This document shows positions 7,675 to 9,513 of a stretch of DNA of 9,513 bases, piece after piece. Location of the stretch: contig CALCOP010000185.1 in the NCBI GenBank assembly GCA_937897365.1, positions 1-9,513 of the forward strand, in the 5' to 3' direction. Each line of letters starts with the position of its first letter. The first letter of the stretch is position 1. The notes beneath the pieces are model-generated. The model saw only the letters and a program-made list of their open reading frames with translations. It did no database searches and was not told where the DNA came from. The translations under genes and the position numbers were made by a program. The stretch comes from an uncultured euryarchaeote. GTDB lineage: Archaea; Thermoplasmatota; Poseidoniia; Poseidoniales; Poseidoniaceae.

Positions 7675-7995
7675 TTAGTAAATTTTCCCCGTAAGTCGAC
7701 GGAATACCCGTGTCAAAAAAGACACATGAGGACGTTCGCTCAATCCTAATCGCCAGTCCAATTCATTGGCTTGGTCATATTTGAGTAACTCTTCAAAACC
7801 ACCGATCCATTCATCATCAATGAAGATTTGAGGAATCGTTTTACTCCCTTTTGTCCGGATACGAAATTCCATGTCAATACGTTTCGTAGAACCCAATCGT
7901 TTTTCTTCATACGTGACCTTTTTCTTATCCAGTAATCGTTTGGCATTGACGCACGCTCCACAACCTCGATTGGTGTACAGCTCGATTCTCACCAT
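7675..7995 (-). CDS. Glutaredoxin-like thiol-disulfide oxidoreductase
   Basis: A 106-residue cytosolic thioredoxin-fold protein that likely reduces disulfides or mixed disulfides. It has a beta strand (VRIELYTN), the redox motif C12-G-A-C15 at the start of helix 1, TIPQIFID with the cis-proline P55 preceded by T53-I54, and an IGGFEEL turn (64-70) that fits the glutathione-binding region of glutaredoxins. The CGAC motif differs from the classical CPYC; losing the proline usually changes redox potential. After about residue 80 there is a basic tail (FLTRVFRRLTGKIY) beyond the normal glutaredoxin end near 80-85. The ATG at 7995 begins directly on the first strand. It converges on korB and lies 50 bases downstream of the tRNA-Gln CCA end on the same strand, with no clear promoter between, so a joint transcript is possible. 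The physiological electron donor is not shown; many archaea lack glutathione. Confidence 0.9.
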   Translation of the reverse strand: MVRIELYTNRGCGACVNAKRLLDKKKVTYEEKRLGSTKRIDMEFRIRTKGSKTIPQIFIDDEWIGGFEELLKYDQANELDWRLGLSERPHVSFLTRVFRRLTGKIY

Positions 7996-8045
7996 GGGAG
8001 TCGGTCTCGCTACAATGATTCAAACTCTTTCATCGAAACAAGCGG

Positions 8046-8121
8046 TGGTAGTCCCTCTCGGATTTGAACCGAGGTCGGAGGAACCAGAATCCTCCATGAT
8101 GGACCGCTACACTAAGGGACT
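8046..8121 (-). tRNA. tRNA-Gln (anticodon CTG), CCA end encoded
   Basis: Read on the minus strand it folds as a complete cloverleaf: 7-bp acceptor stem AGTCCCT/AGGGACT (all Watson-Crick, A1-U72), a 3-bp D stem with GG in the loop, anticodon stem GAGGA/TCCTC with loop TTCTGGT (anticodon CTG, U33 present), a 4-base variable loop, and T arm CTCGG-TTCAAAT-CCGAG. The discriminator is A73 at 8049, and CCA is encoded at 8048-8046. There is no intron. It inserts glutamine at CAG codons. The A1-U72 pair is the archaeal feature, recognised by the GatDE amidotransferase when Gln-tRNA is made from Glu-tRNA; this pathway is inferred from known archaea, as the enzymes are not in the window. No convincing TATA box was found at the expected distance upstream. 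Confidence 0.97.
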
Positions 8122-8249
8122 GTTAAACGGCCCAACAGCCATTGCCTCTTCAATTCAGCGGTTCAAAGAAGACGCCAAAAAACACTGTTTTCCGGCAAAA
8201 GGGGTCAAAACCCTATTGATTAATATACCATATTCAAGAAGGACAATTG
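8122..8249. other. Divergent intergenic region between tRNA-Gln and the secreted-protein gene
   Basis: This 128-base spacer separates a leftward tRNA gene from a rightward protein gene. The only clear element is the AT-rich box near 8220. A short GGGT-CAAA-ACCC repeat near 8196-8216 is too small to assign. No ORF with coding character is present. Confidence 0.5.
8220..8227 (+). promoter_or_regulatory. Likely TATA box of the secreted-protein gene
   Basis: TTAATATA is the best archaeal TATA-box candidate in the window. Its centre is about 26 bases before the ATG at 8250, so transcription would be expected to start at or next to the start codon, giving a leaderless or nearly leaderless mRNA. 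An AAGGA at 8239-8243, 6 bases before the ATG, could instead act as a ribosome binding site if transcription starts earlier. Confidence 0.5.
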
Positions 8250-9513
8250 ATGACTGATTTTGTATCACTCAAACTGAAGCCCGCCGCGGCCATGTTCATG
8301 GCCCTCGCAATGATTACGACGACCTTCGCTGGTGTCTCATATGCTGACCCATCTGACAACTCGTGGTCTGATGATACTACATCTGTAACAATGGACTACG
8401 CAAATAATTCACTAAATGTCTACTATTCCAACGCAAACGAATCAGAGAACCTCACCGTTGATATCTTGATTTACGAAAGTGACTATTCAACCAATTTTAA
8501 CGTGTCATACGGACCCATAACCATGGTCCCAGATAGTTCTTATTACCCATACACCGACTATGCCTGGCAAAACATGACGATGTTCTTCGAAGGAAATGAA
8601 ACGTTAGGTCCAATGGCAGCCCAAGGCATTTGGTACAGCGTTGAGATTACTGTTAAAGGAGACTATGGTGGTTACCCACATGAGGCTGGAGAAGCCTACT
8701 TGGAAATCTGTATGTGGAATGGCAGCGTGTGCGACGATGAAATTGAAGAACCGTCCATTACTGATGCGTCTGTAGACTTTTACGACGGTATGCTGGAAGT
8801 CATTGTCTATGACCAAGGTGACTTTGGATACGCATATATCTCCGTCATGGATATGCAATTCAATGAACTCTTCAATGCTACATTCAATTCTACGGTGTGG
8901 AATTACAACATGACTGCAAGCAATTATACTGAGGCTCAATACCTCGTGATGGTTTCTCTTACTGACACTGACGGCATGAATATTTTCACAATGATGGAAA
9001 CTGTGGGAGATTATGACGAAGATCAGATGATGTTTGATTATTATGATAACGACAGCAACGGTCTGATTGAATGGGAAGAATTCCTTAACACACTTCAGCA
9101 AGCAAACCAAGATATGGGTGTTGAACCAATGGAAAATGAATCAATCGCCATGTTATCCAGCATCTTCATGAGTGAAGATGCAGATGGCGATGGTGCTTTG
9201 GACTTCGACGAATTTATGTCCTTCATGGAGACTTTGGATGGCGATGATTCGATGGAAGAGTTACACTACTATGACCACTGTGTAGATTCCGATGATGGAC
9301 TCAGTTCCCTTGATTGTTGGACCAATGATATGGACGTCGATGGTGATGGAAATCCTGAAGACTCCGATAGCTACTGGAACTACGAATGTGAGCAACTCGC
9401 AGATGGTACATGGGAATGCATGACTGACCACATCAATTACTATGACCACTGCGTGGACGACGACCACGATTCAGACCTCGAATGCTGGCTCGATGAGTGG
9501 GATACTGACAATG
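8250..9513 (+). CDS. Secreted, highly acidic EF-hand protein with Cys/Trp repeats (3' end beyond window)
   Basis: This frame is open from the ATG at 8250 to the window edge (421 codons seen), with an in-frame stop upstream at 8217. Residues 1-32 are a signal peptide: Lys8/Lys10, a hydrophobic core at 11-27, and likely cleavage after SYA before Asp33. Residues 33-250 look like beta-sandwich extracellular domains with 11 Asn-x-Ser/Thr sequons (N52 to N225) and a Cys pair (C154, C161). Two canonical EF-hand loops follow: D266-N-D-S-N-G-L-I-E-W-E-E277 and D310-A-D-G-D-G-A-L-D-F-D-E321. Then come Cys/Trp/Asp repeats from 339. By hand count the visible mature part (389 residues) has about 91 Asp/Glu, one Lys (K136) and no Arg, and it is Met-rich (about 25). 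It is probably a calcium-stabilised, glycosylated surface or secreted protein; partner and function are unknown. A membrane anchor may lie beyond the window. Confidence 0.9.
   Translation, partial: MTDFVSLKLKPAAAMFMALAMITTTFAGVSYADPSDNSWSDDTTSVTMDYANNSLNVYYSNANESENLTVDILIYESDYSTNFNVSYGPITMVPDSSYYPYTDYAWQNMTMFFEGNETLGPMAAQGIWYSVEITVKGDYGGYPHEAGEAYLEICMWNGSVCDDEIEEPSITDASVDFYDGMLEVIVYDQGDFGYAYISVMDMQFNELFNATFNSTVWNYNMTASNYTEAQYLVMVSLTDTDGMNIFTMMETVGDYDEDQMMFDYYDNDSNGLIEWEEFLNTLQQANQDMGVEPMENESIAMLSSIFMSEDADGDGALDFDEFMSFMETLDGDDSMEELHYYDHCVDSDDGLSSLDCWTNDMDVDGDGNPEDSDSYWNYECEQLADGTWECMTDHINYYDHCVDDDHDSDLECWLDEWDTDN
9045..9080 (+). other. EF-hand calcium-binding loop 1 (coding)
   Basis: Encodes residues 266-277 of the secreted protein. 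Ligand positions 1, 3, 5, 9 and 12 are Asp, Asp, Asn, Glu and Glu, with Gly at 6 and Ile at 8, which matches the EF-hand consensus. It is flanked by helix-like acidic segments. Confidence 0.85.
9177..9212 (+). other. EF-hand calcium-binding loop 2 (coding)
   Basis: Encodes residues 310-321. Asp at positions 1, 3, 5 and 9, Gly at 6, Leu at 8 and Glu at 12 make it a textbook loop. It follows the first loop by 44 residues, the usual spacing of a paired EF-hand domain. A further D-x-D-G-D-G segment at residues 362-367 lacks the rest of the consensus and resembles thrombospondin-3/dockerin-type loops. Confidence 0.88.
9264..9513 (+). repeat. Tandem 57-residue Cys/Trp/Asp repeat within the secreted protein
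   Basis: A first unit of 171 bases (residues 339-395) is followed by a second that leaves the window (residues 396 on). The shared core is YYDHCVDSDDGLSSLDCW (340-357) and YYDHCVDDDHDSDLECW (397-413), followed by Asp-rich segments with D-V-D-G and D-T-D-N. Each unit has Cys at both ends of the core; unit 1 also has C380 and C390. The array probably continues downstream. DNA identity is clear at TACTATGACCACTG but diverged elsewhere, so the duplication is old. Confidence 0.75.

Noticed and set aside
8196..8216. Small GGGT-CAAA-ACCC hairpin upstream of the secreted-protein gene
   Set aside because: A 4-bp stem is too short to separate from chance, and it lies upstream of the likely TATA box.
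8604..9110. 168-codon open frame on the minus strand, His- and Ile/Val-rich
   Set aside because: It is antisense to the EF-hand gene. Its His/Ile/Val excess is the mirror of Asp/Asn/Met-rich codons on the plus strand.
9261..9467. Short Val/Ile-rich minus-strand frame resembling a membrane peptide
   Set aside because: The hydrophobicity comes from reading GAT/GAC Asp codons backwards as ATC/GTC. The plus-strand frame carries clear Cys/Asp repeats.
1..9513. Mobile elements, CRISPR, defence or toxin-antitoxin cassettes
   Set aside because: No transposase, integrase, regularly spaced repeats, terminal inverted repeats or paired small toxin/antitoxin frames were seen on either strand. Most of the window is ordinary core metabolism.

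Overview
The window most likely comes from a free-living aerobic archaeon, and the gene types suggest Marine Group II (Poseidoniales, Thermoplasmatota). The strongest direct evidence for archaea is a tRNA-Gln(CTG) gene whose acceptor stem begins with an A1-U72 pair, which is the archaeal form (bacterial tRNA-Gln has U1-A72). Supporting evidence is a two-subunit KorAB-type 2-oxoacid:ferredoxin oxidoreductase with a fused gamma-alpha chain, and a very acidic, sequon-rich secreted protein. The lineage below archaea is inferred from overall character and was not tested by any search.

Left part (1-4623, all on the minus strand): a membrane-anchored cyclophilin-type prolyl isomerase, a bacterial-type aconitase (AcnA), and an unrecognised 224-residue protein. 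The stop codon of the unrecognised gene overlaps the start codon of another gene that leaves the window at its left edge. A 190-bp divergent intergenic region (4624-4813) separates this group from the right part.

Middle (4814-7653, plus strand): korA and korB form a tight two-gene operon with a 4-base ATGA overlap and a strong Shine-Dalgarno sequence before korB. Aconitase and KorAB both fit the citric acid cycle: aconitase makes isocitrate and KorAB could convert 2-oxoglutarate to succinyl-CoA with ferredoxin as electron acceptor. Ferredoxin-linked oxidation here would stand in for the NAD-linked 2-oxoglutarate dehydrogenase complex.

Right part: a small glutaredoxin with a CGAC active site converges on korB. 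tRNA-Gln with an encoded CCA lies just upstream of it on the same minus strand. On the plus strand from 8250 a long gene runs off the right edge. It encodes a secreted protein with a signal peptide, many N-glycosylation sequons, two textbook EF-hands and a tandem Cys/Trp/Asp repeat. Its visible mature part contains no arginine and only one lysine. No mobile element, CRISPR array, defence cassette or rRNA was seen. The least explained items are the secreted repeat protein, the unrecognised gene at the left edge, and the membrane-anchored cyclophilin.
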